Below are positions 33,940 to 46,700 of a DNA stretch of 64,000 nt, piece by piece. The DNA lies in assembly GCF_902167145.1 (NCBI RefSeq), contig NC_050104.1, forward strand, positions 105,535,849-105,599,848, given 5' to 3'. The translations under genes and the position numbers were made by a program. How positions within the stretch are numbered: position 1 is the first letter of the stretch; the number at the start of each line of letters is the position of its first letter. The DNA is from Zea mays (Eukaryota; Streptophyta; Magnoliopsida; Poales; Poaceae). Below the pieces are notes generated by a model. It was given only the letters and a program-made list of their open reading frames with translations, had not been told where the DNA came from and made no database searches.

Positions 33940-36900
33940 TCAGGCATCGCTCGGGGGAGGAGCGGCACTCTCGGCTTCATCTCCACCATCGGCGCCGTCT
34001 CCACCCTCGGCGAGATTTGGCCCGGCCCCGGGCGGCGACGCGAGTGGAAGGATCTCCACCTTGAAGGAGGACGCCAGCACCGCGCTTGGGCCCGCGACGG
34101 CCGCGTCAAGCCTCTGAACCTTGGCTAAGGCAGCCTCGTCTTCGTCGGATAGACAGTACCCCTCGCTGACCCGCTCCAGATCCACGTCGTAGTGGGAAGC
34201 GAGCACGGCGAAGGCCCGCCTAACGCCATGATGCAGCACCTCGCGGAGTCTGCTGCGCACATGGCCGCCCAAGGCCCACAGGCGACTCTGGGGGGAGCTA
34301 CCCGAGGGGACGTCATCGAGGCCAAAGACCTGGCAGAAGACCGAGATAGCTTTGGACATGGCCATGCGGTCGGCCTCCTTCTGCTCAGCCACCTGGGCAA
34401 GTGCCTTGATGGACTCGTTGAGAGCTGTCTTGAACTTTGCAAACAGCCAAACAGAATTCTTCAGACACGAGTTGAAGAATGAAGATGAATCGAAGTCACA
34501 AAGCGGCCGAAACATACCTTCAGCCCGGACACGCTGCTCCGAGGCTTCGGCTTGGGTAGACTGGGTAGACCCAAAGGCCACGGCCAGGTCCTCCGCAAGG
34601 GCTCTGGCCCGAGCAGACACCTCGGCTAGCTGGCCCCCGAGGACATCAGCCCGGCCTACAGCCTCGGCAGCCTGGTTCCGAGATTGGTCCCGCTCGCCAA
34701 TAACCTGGCCAAGCTCCAGCTGCCGCTGCTGCGCCTCTGCCCGTGCCGACGCCGCCTCTGCCCGCGTCGCCGCTGCCTCCACCTCCAGCTCATCACAGAG
34801 CAACCGAAGGTCCGCCGCTTCGGTGCTCCGTTGGGCGAGGCGTTCAGTAGCCTCGGCGAGCGTGGCCCTCAGGAGTCGCAGTGAGCCCCAGACATCGGTC
34901 TCGCAGCGGATGAACAACAACTTGGCGGTGCTCAGATTCGTCAGATCCTGAGGAAGGGAAGCAGGGTGTCACAAAGAATGCCCTGGTCACGCGAAAGGTA
35001 TGCCTAAAGTCCTTACCTGGAGGACCCTGGGAACGTCCCTGGAAAGGATCTCCATGGTCACCCGAAGCGACCCCATCGCTGCCTCGGCATACTCACGGAG
35101 CTCATCCCGAGACTGCTCCTCCCGCTCATCGTTAAGGATGAAGAGGGGTTTCGAGGCGCCGCGGGTCCAGAACCGGAGCGCCTGCCCACACCACTCATTG
35201 GGATCGCGCCACACGAGGATGAGGTCGTCGCTCCCCAAGACGGGCCGCGATTCTGCGCACCCCTCCTCCAAAGCGTCGGGACCCCCTGCAGTCGACGCAT
35301 CGGGTACCCCCTCGGCTAAGGAGGCGGGCTTCCGATCACCAACCTCGGCAACAGCGACCGCCCTATCCTTATGGCCGAGACTGGGAAGGTCGGAGATGAC
35401 CTCGAGCAGCGGCACCTTAGCCATCCCAGCATCAACGGCGACGGGTGGCTCCACGGGCAAAACAACAACGGCCTCGACAGGAGCTGGTGCCGGCGCCGGC
35501 AACACGTCAGGTGGGCTCAGGGCCGCGGCCATGCCAGCAGCCTCCCACGGCATGATGGTCGCCCCGACGGAGGGGTCGGCCTAAGGGGCTTGCCCCATGG
35601 CAACTCGTGCCGTCTGGGCCCCCCGCTTGAGGGTGTCTTGTGCGGAGGCCAGCCAACCGGCGTGGCGCGGTGCAGCACTGGCTGCAGAGGCCGGCACCGT
35701 CTTAAGGGCCTTCCGGGGAGCCAGACCGGCCGAACCATGCCTCTGTTTGCTGAGAGGAAAAGATTAAGCAGGATCAGGACACATGAAGAAGGAGCCAAAA
35801 CAGAGGTATCCTCAGATACTTACCCGCTCCAGACCAAGGCCAATCGTGCCTGTGGGGAGGCCCCTCGGGCCTCGGACCCCACAGGCACTGCCGGGGTTTG
35901 CCCCGCTACCGGCTTTGGCGCCGTTCCCGCCTCGGGCGCCCGGGGCGCCGAAGGGACGGCCCGCCCAGGCGCAGTCACGACGACCCGAGGATCAACCTTC
36001 TGTACAGCCGGCACAGGCGACTGCTCTTGGGGGACAGGCGGGTCGGCCTGACTCTCCAGAGTCACCTCAACTACCTCGGCCAAGGGGTCAAGTACCCCCT
36101 CGGCCTGCCCCCGCTCTTCGGACCGGGACCTTGATGTCCCGGCCCGAGATGCCGACGGCGTCGGCCCACTTGGAGGCTGGCTCGACGACCCCTGGCCCAG
36201 CCTCAGATCCGGGCTAAGGCCAAGGTGGGCCGCCATATCATCGTCCTCATCATCATCATCATCGTCATCGTCGTCAGGCGTCTCTAGTGACGACTCCCTC
36301 GGGAGCCCGTCCCTCTCCTGCCTTCGACGACGCTTCTCCAAGGCGTCCCAAGCCCGCATCCGCTCGCGGGCCCGGGCCTTTTCCGCGTCCTTCTTCTCCT
36401 TTTTCTTCTCCACGGCGACCCTCCACGCAGCTCGGTCCATCGCGTCCTCCGGGAACCGTGACAGGGAGGGCTTGTGAAACCCCAACCCCTAGAGACGGAC
36501 GGAAATCCTGACAGTGAGAATCAAAGGCAACTCAGCGCAAAATAAGAGAAGGAGCGGGCACTCACCAGGGACACGTACCCACACTCGGGACGCATCACGG
36601 GCTAGGTAAGGGCGCCGGCGTCCAGCCTCCTTACCATGCCCGCTATCCGCCTGCGGAGGTCGTCGGTGGAGAGGGGAGCCGAGGACATCTGCGAGCCCTC
36701 CAAATCAACCCCCGGCTTCATCTCTGAAAGCGGCAACCGCCGCTCTGCCAAGGGAAGCACCCTCCAGCGATGGATGGCAACAACCACCCCCGTGGCGGTG
36801 AGCCCCCCATCTCATAACTCCTGCAAGGCCTCCAGAAGGGGCTGGAGTTTCTAATGCTTCTCGCGCGTGGCCCCCCAACGCCAGTTGTTGCCGGCGAAAG

Positions 36901-37412
36901 TCACCACTCGTTGAGAAAACGACGGCGGGGATGTACTGCTGCGCGCGCGCCTGCCTCAACTGGAGGGTGCAGCCACCGGCTCGCACCACCATGCGGACCT
37001 TCTTCTCCCCCATTGTCAAGGCAAAAAGCTCCATGGAGAAGAGATGGGTCCACAGATCCCAGTGGGGGTCAATCCCCAAAAAGCCCTCGCAAACCGCCGC
37101 GAAGATGGCCGCTTGCGCAATGGAGTTGGGGTTGAAGTTGTGCAGCTCCACCCCGTAGTAATGCAGGAGCGCCCGCATGAAACGGCTCGCTGGCACTCCG
37201 AACCCCCGCTCGTCGAAGGAGACGAAACTAACCACATACCCCGGCGGTGGAGTCGGGACGGCCTCGCTCGCAGGGACCATCCACTCCGGCTGCGGGTCAC
37301 CAGAGAGGGGATGGAGCAAACCATCGGTGACGAGGGCCTCCAGATCGTCCATCGTGACAGTGGAGAGAGGCCACGGGTCGCGCGGCGAAACGACGGTCAC
37401 CCGGTCGGCCAT
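33940..37412 (-). pseudogene. Antisense gene of the Huck-like element (PF04195-like domain plus coiled coil), degenerate
   Basis: It reads on the minus strand from the ATG at 37412. The first exon carries a full PF04195-like domain (ERGFGVPASRFMRALLHYY, ELHNFNPNSIAQAAIF, DPHWDLWTHLFSMEL). Near 36900-36920 the frame shifts, and two stops (TAG, TGA) follow at about 36852 and 36816. Later coding blocks: 36485-35820, with a Lys/Arg-rich coiled coil and a poly-Asp run; about 35553-34990; and about 34920-33940, with an Ala/Glu-rich coiled coil and a C-terminal YCLSDEDEAALAKVQRLD. The blocks are separated by intron-sized gaps. Domain order equals that of the gene at 4348-7981. Function unknown. Confidence 0.7.
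36240..36281. repeat. Trinucleotide repeat encoding poly-Asp
   Basis: ATC/GTC triplets on the plus strand give a run of about a dozen Asp residues on the minus strand inside the Huck antisense gene. It is a length-variable simple repeat within coding sequence. Confidence 0.8.
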
Positions 37413-37890
37413 CGCCAAATGAAGGGGGCGGTGGCGGAGCGGACAAGGTGCGCGGTTTTCTTTTCTCTGGCTATTCTCTTAGGTTGCAGAAACCAAAGCA
37501 GGAGGCGAGCAGCAGAGTAAAGAACCACCACAGGTCCCTCCTCCGGGTATATAAAGGCCCGAGCGAGATCCGTTCAACACTTCGCTCGAACCCGCCACGA
37601 AATTCAAAATCGAAGGCGAAACGCCCGTTCCTCGAACGGCTCGCGCAACGACCGCCCCGCGAACCACCCGTCCCGTCGCATTAACTCCGTGGCAGGGCAA
37701 GCGACACCTTTGGCAGGCGAAGCAGGCGTTGTTTCACCTCCGCCATGACGACCGCATCAAAGAAGGTGTGCCACACCGTTTAAATTCGTATCCTTTTCCT
37801 CTTCCCCTTTCTCTCTCTTGCCACAGGGACCGGGAAAGGGGATATTTCGAAAGGGATCCTTCTCCGCGAAGGAAGCGGGCCCCGAGCCCT

Positions 37891-38113
37891 CCTACTGATC
37901 AGGGGTTCGAAGGCTGGCCCCTCGGAAGGGTTCGACAGCCGCCCCAGAGCACTCGGGCTTCAGGCTCATTACTGATCAGAGGTTCAAAGCTAGCCCCTCG
38001 GAAGGGTTCGACAGCCACCTCAGAGCACTCAGGCTCCGCGCCCATTACTGATCAGGGGTTCGAAGGCTGGCCCCTCGGAAGGGTTCGATAGTCGCCCCAG
38101 AGCACGGAGAGGG
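37891..38113. repeat. 77-78 bp tandem repeat, about 2.9 copies, in the Huck-like element
   Basis: Units starting ACTGATCAG(G/A)GGTTC at about 37893, 37969 and 38046 contain CCCCTCGGAAGGGTTCGA and CAGAGCAC. They lie upstream of the antisense gene and before the 3' LTR. The period nearly equals that of the array at 8121-8482, but the sequence differs. Confidence 0.9.
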
Positions 38114-38835
38114 AGGGATGACTCTGGGTACGTCTGATACATGGCCGAGGCTCAGGCTATGCTCCCGAGGTACCCTAGGACATTTCCGAGACCAGCAGGA
38201 GCGATTTTGTAATGGAATCCCATCAGAGGGAGGCATCGAGCCCTCGGACGGTATCGAACGGGACCGAGTCCGGCAAATCACCTGCAGGTACTTTTGTAGC
38301 GCGCCTCTGGGCCACTAGCCAACCCTTATCGAACGGGGCACGGGCGTCCACTCGGATCACCCGTTAGCAACTCACTGGAGACACCATGTTCGGCGCCCTC
38401 CGAGGGCAACATGGAGCTTCCCCCCCTTCTGCCTTGCAGAAAGGTGACGAAGGGGCATATGATAAAAGACGAGTCAGTCCTTGATCGTCCTCTCGCTCCG
38501 TGCAGAGGCTCGGGGGCTGCTCTCGCAAACCCGGCTACAGCCAAACCGTTGACAGCGTCAACAAACCAGCCTGAAAACTCAGAACCTGACCATGCACCCG
38601 GGCTACAATCAGATCGCATGAGGGAACAACCAGACCGGCCAAGGCATCACGAAAGGCATTAAGACCTCGGAAGAGTCAAACCACTCCTCCGAGGCCTCAG
38701 GGGCTACACCCAGCGGGTGCGCTCGCGCGCACCCACCAGAACAAAATATAACCGAGAAAGGTCGATCCCCTTGCAAAAAAGTGCGACAAAGCATCCAAGC
38801 GAGTACCAACACTCCCTTTGAGGCTCGGGGGCTAC

Positions 38836-40249
38836 TGTCGGGTACCATAATTAGGGGTACCCCCAACACTCCTAAACTCGGCTGGTAATCACCATCAGCA
38901 CAAGCTGCAGAGACTGATGGGCGCAATTCAGGTCAAGGCTTCGTCTACTCAAGGGACGCAATCTCGCCTCGCCCGACCCTAGCCTCCGGCGAGAACAGTA
39001 GTCCCAGGCGAATTCACGCCTCGCCCGAGGGCCTCCTCAAGCAACGGGCGCACCCTCGACTCGCCCAAAGCCCAGCTCGGGCAGGCTTCATTGTGAAGCA
39101 ACCTTGGCCAAATCACCTCACCAACCGACCGTATGGCAGGCACATTCAATACAAGGATCGCCTGGCGCCTTATCCTGACACGCGTGCCTCAGTCGGCAAG
39201 GTCGAAGTGACCGCAGTCACTTCGCCCTCCCACTGACTGAACTGATAGGAAAACAGCGTCGCTCGCCCCTCTCCGACTGCTGTGCCACCCGCCAGGGTGA
39301 GGCTGACAGCAGCAGAGTCCAGCCTCAGGCGCAATAGGAAGCTCCTCCTCGCCCGACCTTGGGCCTCAGCCTTAGGAGGAAGTCTCTGCCTCGCCCGACC
39401 CCAGGGCATGGCCCCTGCCTCGGCCTCGGAAGGTGGTCTCCGCCTCGCCCGACCCCAGGGCTCGGCCTCAACCTCGACCTCGGAAGGTGGTCTCCGCCTT
39501 TCCAAACCCCAGGGCCCAGCCTCAACCTCGACCTCGGGAGGAATCGCGTCCTCGCCCGACCCTGGCCTCGACCTTAGGAGGAGTCTCCGTCTCGCCCGAC
39601 CTTGGGCTCGGACCGACCGCGCCACAGAGGATACATCATTACCCTACCCCTAGCTAGCTCAGGCTACAGTGGGACAAGACCGGCGTCCCATCCAGGCTCG
39701 CCCCGGTAACAAGTAATGATGGCTTCCCGCGTGCGTCCATGACGATGGCGGTTCTCAGCCCCTTACGGAAGCAAGGAGACGTCAGCAAGGTCCCAACAGC
39801 CCCGACAGCTATGCTTCTACAGGGCTCAAACGCTCCTCCGACGGCCACGACACCGCGTACACAGGGCTCTAGCACCTCTCCGACAGCCACGTTGGCATGT
39901 ACATAGGGCTCTGGCTCCTCTCTGCTGGACACATTAGCTTATTGCTACACCCCCATTGTACACCTGGACCCTCTCCTTGCATCTATAAAAGGAAGGGCCA
40001 GGGTCCTCATACGGAAGGGTGGTCGCGCGGGAGGACGGGCTGACGAACCGGCTCACACTCTCTCTCTCTCTCTCTCCCTCGCGAACGCTTGTAACCCCTA
40101 CTGCAAGCGCACCCACTCTGGCTCAAGATAACACGAGCCGCGGTTTTCCCCCCTTTGTGTTCCATCTCGCGCCAACCCATCTGGGCTGGGGCACGCAGCG
40201 ACAATTTTACTCGTTGGTCTAGGGACCCCCCGGGGTCGAAACGCCGACA
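38836..40249 (+). repeat. 3' LTR of the Huck-like element
   Basis: 1414 bp, preceded by the purine-rich GAGGCTCGGGGGCTAC. TATAAAAG at 39984-39991. It ends CGAAACGCCGACA, followed by the duplication CAACA. Confidence 0.93.
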
Positions 40250-40885
40250 CAACAGTTATTCCAAACTGTGTGTGACTTTTACGTCCCGAACAGTATACCT
40301 CTTACCCATTATAAAGTCAACTATAGTTTACGCTAAATTATACACAATTTTACGCTTCTTTTGTATCAGTTTTACGCTAAAACAGACAAAGCAAGATATA
40401 CGGCAACTACCACAAATCTTACGCAACGTTGAGAATAAAGCGGTAACTATCCCACATTTATCACAATTTTACATCACTACTTTCCTAATCTCAAACCAAC
40501 CCAAATCTATGCACACACTGGTCACGTATATACAATAACATAAATGGTCTAACGTCTCGATATTGCATGGTTTATGATGTTATGTTTCATGTTCTTATGC
40601 AGTCGTAAACACTGAACAAACTTGTAAAGTCGTCACACGTGATTTGCGCGTCAGCAGATTCTTTTTGCATGGTTTATGCATATTATTTAATCTATTTATC
40701 CTAGTATAATTGCTGACACATGCATAAGTGAACTGTCTTCCTAGATTCATTGCATGGTATATACAAATTCTATAACTCAGTTATACCAGCATAAATGATG
40801 ACGCAATCACGCGGGTGGTAGCCTATCCGCATCCTGGCTGGGGCTTTCCCTACTAATCGAAGTCCAGGGCTTCAATTACCTCGAT

Positions 40886-40888
<3 letters not shown>

Positions 40889-40933
<45 letters not shown>
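40889..40933. repeat. (TA)n microsatellite between E1 and E2
   Basis: An uninterrupted TA run of about 45 bases at the junction of two TIR-bearing elements. TA-rich sequence is also present at every other E1-E3 boundary, fitting a target preference. Confidence 0.9.
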
Positions 40934-40934
<1 letters not shown>

Positions 40935-40936
<2 letters not shown>

Positions 40937-43227
40937 ATATTAGGAGCCCTGGGCTTCCAATAACTAGAGGAAGCCCAGGCCAAACAGTGCAATCCGGTTG
41001 AGTCGGACCAGGTCTAGACGTCTATAAAAGTAAATCTGGAGTGCTAGGGATCAATTTTTCACGCCCCATCTCGATTCATTAGCGATGACGGTTGCCCGAT
41101 AGCGCGTGCGGTGGTGGACCCCCAACCAGTGGCTGCGGTGGCCGCGGCTCTCCGACCTCGACATGCGGTGGTGGTGGTTCCTCGATCCGAAGTAGAGGCG
41201 GTGGTTCCCTGGCCGGCGACGGCGGTTCCCGATCCAGAGGGAGAGCGACGGCAGTGCCCTTGTGTGGGCAAGCAGCGGCGTCCCCGGGGCCCGAGGCGGC
41301 CGCACATTCAAGGCCGGCGAGCAAGCGGCACCCCTCGATATGCGAGTAGCGAAGGCGACTCACGAGGCGCGAGGTTCGAGCGACGTCACGGAAGGTGCGA
41401 AGTGCGTGCAGCAACGATCGCACATGACATCTCCGATCTGGCGCAGTACGGGCGGCCCGAATGATGACATACATCTGTGCATATGTCATCGACGACGTCC
41501 TCCGGCGACTACGTCCTCCGACGACTACCTCCTCCGATTTGTGTTTTTCTTTTCGATTATTGTGTTTTATACCTACCACATGTATTATTTACGCTAAAAA
41601 CTATATGATTTTATGCTTAAACACGAAGTTCGTATATCAGTTTGCTGCATGCATATTTTTTGTATGCACATTGTACAGACAATTCCTTGATTTATGTTGT
41701 TCGTAATTTGCGCGCATGCAATGGAAACTCCCACGATTTTGCCATAATTTTTGGATCTATATAAAAATAGAAACCGCATGCATGCAGCTGCCATGTTTTT
41801 TGGATCTGTCATAAAAATAGGATCGTAATAATAATCTACTAGAGCTATCAACCTCTCACATTGACTCGGTATTTACGCTTATAATTGAGGGAGTTTATGC
41901 TCAAAACTTAAGGTTTTTACGCTCCACCCGGAGATGCGTCCACTAGTGAACAACATGTCAGATTTTTTACGCAGTGTAACGAATTGCATAAATACCTACA
42001 CCGTGTAGTATAATTTGTATCAGTATATATCATAAACTAGTTCTAATGTGTTTAGTTGCATGGCCGTTGGAGGGATCCTATATTTACGAAGTAAATAAAA
42101 AATTAAATGTGATTTTTTGTTTCTATGCATGCAATTTATTTCCTTTCATTGCATATTCTTTCCATCATAAATTCGTGTGCATGCAGTTGGTAACAGATTT
42201 TTATGTAGTATACCGAATTGCATAATTATCTACACAGTGTAGCATATTTATTATCAGTATATATCATAAAATGGTCATTACGAGTCTAGCTGCATGACTG
42301 TTGCAGCGATCCTAAATATATGGAGGAAATAAAGCATTTAAAATAGAAACCGCCACACATATCTTTCCTAAATTTACGCGCATGCAAGGAAACGTGTTTG
42401 ACTCATGTATGTATTTTGCCATAATTTTTGGATCTGTATAACCGCATGCATGCGGCTGCCATGTTTTCGGATCTGCCATAAAAATAGGATCGTAATAACA
42501 ACCTACTAGAGCTATTAACCTCTCACGTTGGCTCGGTATTTACGCTTATAATTGAGGGATTTTATGCTCAAAACTTAAAGTTATTACGCTCCAACCCGGA
42601 GATGCGTTCACCAGTGAACAACATGCCAGATTTTTTATGCAGTATAACGAATTGCATAAATACCTACACCATGTAGTATAATTTGTATCTGTATATATCA
42701 TAAACTAGATGTAATGTGTTTAGCTGCATAGCTGTTGGAGGGATCTTATATTTATGAAGTAAATAAAATATTAAATACGATTTTTTGTTTTTACGAGTGC
42801 AATTTATTTCCTTTCATTGCACATTATTTTCATCATAAATTCGTGTGCATGCTGCTGGTAACAGATTTTTACGCAGTATATCGAATTGCATAATTATCTA
42901 CATAGGGTAGCATATTTAGTAGCAGTATATATCATAAAATGGTCCTTACGAGTCTAGCTGCATGGCTGTTGCAGCGCTCCTAAATTTATGGAGAAAATAA
43001 AGCATTTAAAAATAGAAACTACCACACATATCTTTCCTAAATTTACGCGCATGCAAGGAACGTGTTTGACTCATGCATGCATTCCTTTTTTGTGCGCACA
43101 GACGTGGGTGCGGGTGGTGCAACCGACAGCCTAGTCCAGTAAGTGCGCTGGGTTGAACCAGGTTGCAGGGGTGATCGGCTTGGGCTTCCTTTAACTATTG
43201 GAAGCCCAGGGCTCCTGTTATACCTGC
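40935..43227. mobile_element. Element E2: non-autonomous MULE-like element with matching TIRs
   Basis: The left end (GGAGCCCTGGGCTTCCAATA...GGAAGCCCAGGCC from about 40942) is a near-perfect inverted copy of the right end (GGCTTGGGCTTCCTTTAAC...GGAAGCCCAGGGCTCC to about 43215). It is about 2.3 kb with no transposase. Inside are a GC-rich block (41060-41470) with no recognisable protein and a tandem-duplicated AT-rich block. The right end abuts E3 with only about 10 bases between. Confidence 0.8.
41740..43084. repeat. Two tandem copies of an about 667-bp unit, each with an internal duplication
   Basis: Copy 1 (about 41740-42413) and copy 2 (about 42414-43084) align along their length; GGATCGTAATAA starts at 41820 and 42487. 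Within each copy two related blocks recur about 235 bases apart: ATTTTTTACGCAGTGTAACG at 41961 and ATTTTTATGTAGTATACCG at about 42194, both followed by AATTGCATAA. No coding region is seen. Confidence 0.85.
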
Positions 43228-43268
43228 TATATATAGGGCAGGTATAACGGGAGCCCTGGGCTTCGAAT
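43201..43268. repeat. Inverted repeat formed by the abutting ends of E2 and E3
   Basis: GAAGCCCAGGGCTCCTGTTATACCTGC-type sequence (split here by the centre TATATATAGG) is followed by its inverted complement GCAGGTATAACGGGAGCCC. The two arms are the E2 right TIR and the E3 left TIR and could form a long hairpin. Confidence 0.9.
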
Positions 43269-43792
43269 ATTAAAGAGAGCCTGGGTCGTGGAGGGGGTCT
43301 GGTCCGCTCAGCCGTCGGCGCGTGGATCTGATGGAGAGGAGACAGAGAACATGCAGAACCGACGGCGCCGAGACGGGGTGGATTAATGGGAAGGCGGGAA
43401 GCATATGATAATGGGCGGAATTATAGGGATTAGATTTCGCATGCAAATGTGCGTACTCTGAAACATGGACACGGAATTAATGGATCTTGCATGGCGTTTA
43501 ATTGAGGCAGTTAAAGATAATATCGAATAAGATGATGAATGGTTTGGCATAGAACAGTTACGCTATAAATGTTGTATGTATAGTATATACATAATGTCGT
43601 AAAGAGTTGAGTCATTGTGCGTAAGAAGTTATAATGTTTTTTTGAATTGAAGTTACACTCCTACAATATCGGTACGGTTACGGAAATTATGGAAATACCC
43701 TAGAAACGTGGGTGCGGTTACTTGTTTAGAGTATCATCCGTGATTTCCTTGCATTCGAAAAAAATATCCGACTACTGGAGAACTAGTTGGCG

Positions 43793-46700
43793 ATGGAGAT
43801 GGCCGGCTCTGGACAATCGCCGGCGATGTTAGGATATGGAGGTCATCTTGGTCCAAACACTAAGGGAGTAGTTGATGGTAACTTAATGGTTACACCACCT
43901 CCGGCTCTACTAGGGCCTGTAATCGACGCTTCAAGCATGGGGGATGAAAGTCAACAACGGATTCGACCGCCAATGTCCAACATTAGCTCCAGGGAGATGG
44001 ATACGCCTCAAATACTGCATTCACATGTAAGTATAATTGTTGTTTTTTATTAATAATTGATTAGATTGTTATGATCATATTCCGGGGTACAAACAACAAT
44101 GTCAATGAATTGTAGAAAAAACATTGATCCAAATATAGTGCCAACAGTAGGGATGACTTTCAAGGATGTTGATGATGTATATAAATTCTATAAAAGGTAT
44201 GCATATGAAGTTGGATTTCCATTAAAGAAATACAGAGAGAAGACATTCAGTAAGTGGATAAATTGTTCATGTGAAGGTAAAAGTGCACCAAAACCAAATG
44301 ATACACCTAGGGTGAGGAATAGGAATTCGAGCATACGCAATGTAAGGCTGGAATGAAATTTTAAAAAATATATGATGATGAAAAAAAGGTTGTAGCTGCA
44401 AAAATCGAACTGGTGAATTTGGAGCATAACCATGAGTTCATAACTGACGAAGCAGAGAAACAACATTTACGTTGCAACAAAATTAGGGATGCTGAGTTCA
44501 TTAATTTTGTTGATGCAATACATGATAGCCGAGTGCCGCAGCATTGCATAGTTGATTTTATATCAGACTTGCATGATGGGCCAGAGAACGTACCGGTAAC
44601 TGCTCAAGATCTGAAAAACATGTAAGGAATCTTTTTATGTTACCTATGTATATATTGAGTGCCATAAATATTACTATAGTAAATGTTTGGATAATCATTT
44701 TTTGTGCATACAAATGTAGGAGGGCAACAAGGAGACGAGAAAACTGCGCAAATGATGTAGCCAAACTTTTGTCTTTCTTTACGGAATGCAAGAAACGGAA
44801 TCCACAAATTTTTTGTGATTTTTAGCTAGATAATGATGGGGAAATAGTGAGTATTTTTTGGTCACACGCAAGTATGCAGGGGGAATATGCAAATTATGGT
44901 GATGCTGTGACATTTGATACAACACACAAGACGAATATATATGATAAACTACTGGGCATGTTTATTGGAGCTAACAGCCATCTGCAGTGTACAATGTTTG
45001 GATTTGTTTTGTTGGGAGATGAAATAGTTCAGACTTTTGAATGGGCTTTCAATTCATTCAAAACATGTATGGGATGCGAGGGTCCGAGAGTTATGCTAAC
45101 AGGTATGTGGTATGTGAATTTGTTATGCAAACACATGAAATAATTTATTGTGAAAGTAAAATAATAGTTTGTGAGCAATTATAGATCAAGATCCTGCAAT
45201 GCCAATTGCTCTGAGAATTGTATTTCCAAAAACAATTCACAGACTGTGTTTATGGCATGTCCAGAACAGATTTATGCCATTCTTAAATGAATTATATGCA
45301 AGGTTTGCTGATAAGGATTTTAAAACAACATTCCAATCTATTATACATCATCCATTAACTCCTCATGAGTTTGAATGTGCCTGGGAAATGATGCTAGAAT
45401 AATTCAATCTGCTTGAAGATATGACTCTACGCAAATTATATGAAATAAGGAATGGATACCAGTATTTTTAAAAAATGACTTCTATGGGGTAATGGTGTCT
45501 ACACAATGAAGTGAGAGCATGAACAGATTAGTGAAGCAACCACATGTAGATGCGAACACCCCTCTGCATGAGTTCGCTAAACAAATGATGAAAATGTTGC
45601 ATAGCAGGAAAATGAAAGAATCAAAGGAGGCATTGATGAGCAAGGTATGTCGTGTTTGTTATCAATAATGTGTGGCATACATGTTTATATAAATACATTG
45701 TTTAATTATGATATTAACGTCTTATAGGGACCTAGGACAATATATACATTGTATAGGTTCGAAGTGAGAGTCTCTAGGGCATACACCAGAGCTGTTATGA
45801 ATAGATTTGAGGAATCAATGAAATACGCCACTGCATACAGAATATTGAAGGACACAGACGGTTGTGATAAAGATTGGATCGTACAACATACAAAAAGATC
45901 TAATAAAATTGTGTGGGGACAACATCAATTCAAGATAACAGCAGACATAGAAGCTGGAGAGTATACATGCGAGTGCAAACAGTGGGAACATACAGGTTTG
46001 TACATATTGTCTTGATTAAAAGAATAAAATTGCATATTATATAATTTGTTGATTGTATTACCAATTAATGTTTATCACTAAAAAATAATGGTTGGTCTTC
46101 ATGATTTCAAGTCTATTATGTGTTCATCTTTTAAGAGCCTTCATGCATCTACAAGTTGAAAAGATACCTTCAAAGTATATATTGCAAAGATACACTGTCT
46201 CATCAAGAAAAGATGTACCGTTTGAAAGAATTGATAAGAGCTTCAGGGGAAAGGATGGAGTTACTAAATCATATAGACAGAAAATGTTGCTAACGAAAAC
46301 AATGAAAGTTGTTCACCAGGCGTGTATGTCAAAAGCAGGGTACGACAAGGCAATGTATGTGTTGGATGAGCTCGATGGTGTTCTATGCCGATTAGAGCCA
46401 GACATTGGATGTAATGAGTCATGTGATGTTAGTGATGATGAGGAAAACCAAGTAATAAAATTCAATTTTTTTAATGTTAAACTATTTTGAACATATGAGT
46501 ATGTATGGTCACATATTATTTGTAACAGGAAGGAGAAATAAATAATAATAATGCTGGCGGTGGAATGGAAGATGACAATTCAATTACATGCCATAAAATA
46601 GTATGTAAAGGATAAATATATAATCTTGCATGAAGTATTGTATGTAATGAATATATAAAATCAATGTACTAAAAATATTTTATTTTGTAGGATGATCATA

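Larger units (their letters stand above)
25525..40249 (+). mobile_element. Complete Huck-like Tat-lineage gypsy retrotransposon
   Basis: LTRs 25525-26934 and 38836-40249 start TGTCGGGTACC and end AACGCCGACA. The 5-bp duplication CAACA lies at 25520-25524 and 40250-40254. LTR sequence and layout match what I know of maize Huck. Gag-pol is on the plus strand (27058-33469), followed by a convergent minus-strand gene (37412-33940) and a repeat-containing 3' region. Many stops and two frameshifts make it defective. The LTRs differ at several dozen positions by eye, so it is clearly older than the Tat-lineage element at 3606-14922. Confidence 0.93.
23626..40886. mobile_element. Element E1: non-autonomous MULE-like element, split by a Huck-like insertion
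   Basis: The left end (GAGCCCTGGACT...GGAAGCCCCGACC, from about 23637) is an inverted match of the right end (GGCTGGGGCTTTCCC...AGTCCAGGGCTTC, to about 40873). The same TIR core is found in E2 and E3. Outer bases are TA-rich on both sides. Without the gypsy insertion it is about 2.5 kb. It has no transposase. It holds a GC-rich stretch (about 23770-24400) and short exon-like pieces, resembling gene-fragment-carrying MULEs. Boundaries are approximate to about 10 bases because of the TA repeats. Confidence 0.7.

Noticed and set aside
41079..41597. Protein-coding gene in the GC-rich part of E2
   Set aside because: Overlapping open frames on both strands with Arg/Pro-rich composition and no recognisable domain; best explained by base composition.
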